A stretch of DNA of 64,000 nt from NCBI RefSeq assembly GCF_015687155.1, contig NZ_JADPQF010000002.1, forward strand, positions 372,001-436,000. The letters run 5' to 3'. Numbering within the stretch: position 1 is the stretch's first letter; every line of letters begins with the position of its first letter. A program made the translations under genes and the position numbers. This document shows, one piece after another, positions 63,610 through 64,000 of the stretch. The notes under the pieces are model-generated. The model did not search any database and had not been told where the DNA came from. It worked only from the letters and a program-made list of their open reading frames with translations. Source of the stretch: Aliikangiella sp. G2MR2-5. GTDB taxonomy: Bacteria > Pseudomonadota > Gammaproteobacteria > Enterobacterales > Kangiellaceae.

Positions 63610-64000
63610 CTAAACTTTACGTTTGGTATTGAGAACGTTGATATTGTTAAATCTCGTTGTGGGGCAACCATGAGAAACCGCACTTACTTGAACAGGTTGT
63701 CCTTTACCATCGAAAAATGAACCGCCTACACGATAGTCAGACTTACCTGCCAGTTGCGTACAAGAATTCCAGAATTCCTGAGTATTGGATTGATATGCGA
63801 CATCTTCAATTTGATCAACGATTTTTCCATTTTTGATTTCATAGAAAAGCTGTCCTCCAAACTGGAAGTTATACCTTTGTTGATCAATTGAGAAAGAACC
63901 TCGACCGACAATATAGATGCCATCTTCTACATCTTTAATAACATCATTTGCAGATAAATCTTCTTTAGCATTTGGCATTAAAGACACGTTAGGCATGCGC
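63610..64000 (-). CDS. TldD-type metalloprotease subunit (C-terminal part, cut by window end)
   Basis: About 130 C-terminal residues are visible, read leftward from the window edge. MPNVSLMPN is the conserved TldD segment that follows the catalytic region, and DGIYIVGRGSFSID and FQFGGQLFYEIKNGKI match the C-terminal fold. The HExxxH zinc motif would lie outside the window. It ends 40 bases before the TldE-like gene, so the two probably form a TldD/TldE heterodimer. The internal ATG at 63996 is not the true start. Confidence 0.85.
   Translation of the reverse strand, partial: RMPNVSLMPNAKEDLSANDVIKDVEDGIYIVGRGSFSIDQQRYNFQFGGQLFYEIKNGKIVDQIEDVAYQSNTQEFWNSCTQLAGKSDYRVGGSFFDGKGQPVQVSAVSHGCPTTRFNNINVLNTKRKV

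Overview
The window looks like a chromosomal segment of a marine-type gammaproteobacterium with moderately low GC. The evidence is a core block (trmL, gpsA, secB, a YibN-like rhodanese, gpmI, envC) whose neighbours match the E. coli yib/secB region, an adjacent ntrB-ntrC pair, and an exopolysaccharide locus of the exosortase A (XrtA/PEP-CTERM-associated) type. I cannot name the genus from sequence alone. I saw no rRNA, tRNA, CRISPR array, insertion sequence or phage gene.

Positions 1-31300 hold a large surface-polysaccharide locus, almost all on the minus strand. At the right end are the assembly genes: an acyl carrier protein, a Wza-like export lipoprotein, a Wzz-like chain-length protein, a CpsD-like ATPase with a degenerate P-loop, and a PEP-CTERM-system outer-membrane protein. 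An orphan molybdopterin hydroxylase subunit interrupts the set, followed by a DUF3473 deacetylase. The middle carries a Wzx flippase, five glycosyltransferases, further NodB-type deacetylases, an APH-like kinase and an O-antigen ligase/polymerase. The left part carries three beta-helix lipoproteins (two are clear paralogues), an acyltransferase-3 enzyme, another deacetylase and, at the very edge, the start of an Ntn-type amidotransferase (AsnB-like). A CapK/PaaK-like adenylate-forming ligase lies on the opposite strand. Together these could build, acylate, polymerise, export and trim one polysaccharide. No exosortase gene and no PEP-CTERM protein lie in the window.

Positions 31500-46350 are housekeeping: serA, ntrB-ntrC (with a probable NtrC operator over the ntrB promoter), trmL, the yibN-secB-gpsA operon, gpmI and envC. 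Between yibN and gpmI lies a five-gene minus-strand signalling and membrane block: CHASE2-like Ser/Thr kinase, PP2C phosphatase, FHA protein, SPFH protein and NfeD protein.

Positions 46400-53500 are a mixed accessory stretch: a questin-oxidase-like protein, a secreted HELVH metallopeptidase, an OmpR-type two-component pair, an exported DJ-1/PfpI-TPR protein, two methyltransferases and a small lipoprotein.

Positions 53600-64000 are a minus-strand gene run: TldD (cut by the window edge), TldE/PmbA, a Tat-exported DUF4159 protein, MoxR ATPase, DUF58, a BatA-type membrane protein, a DUF4175-like protein with a His/Glu-rich linker, and a further large membrane protein. This looks like a MoxR-chaperone/vWA envelope system linked to a TldD/E protease.
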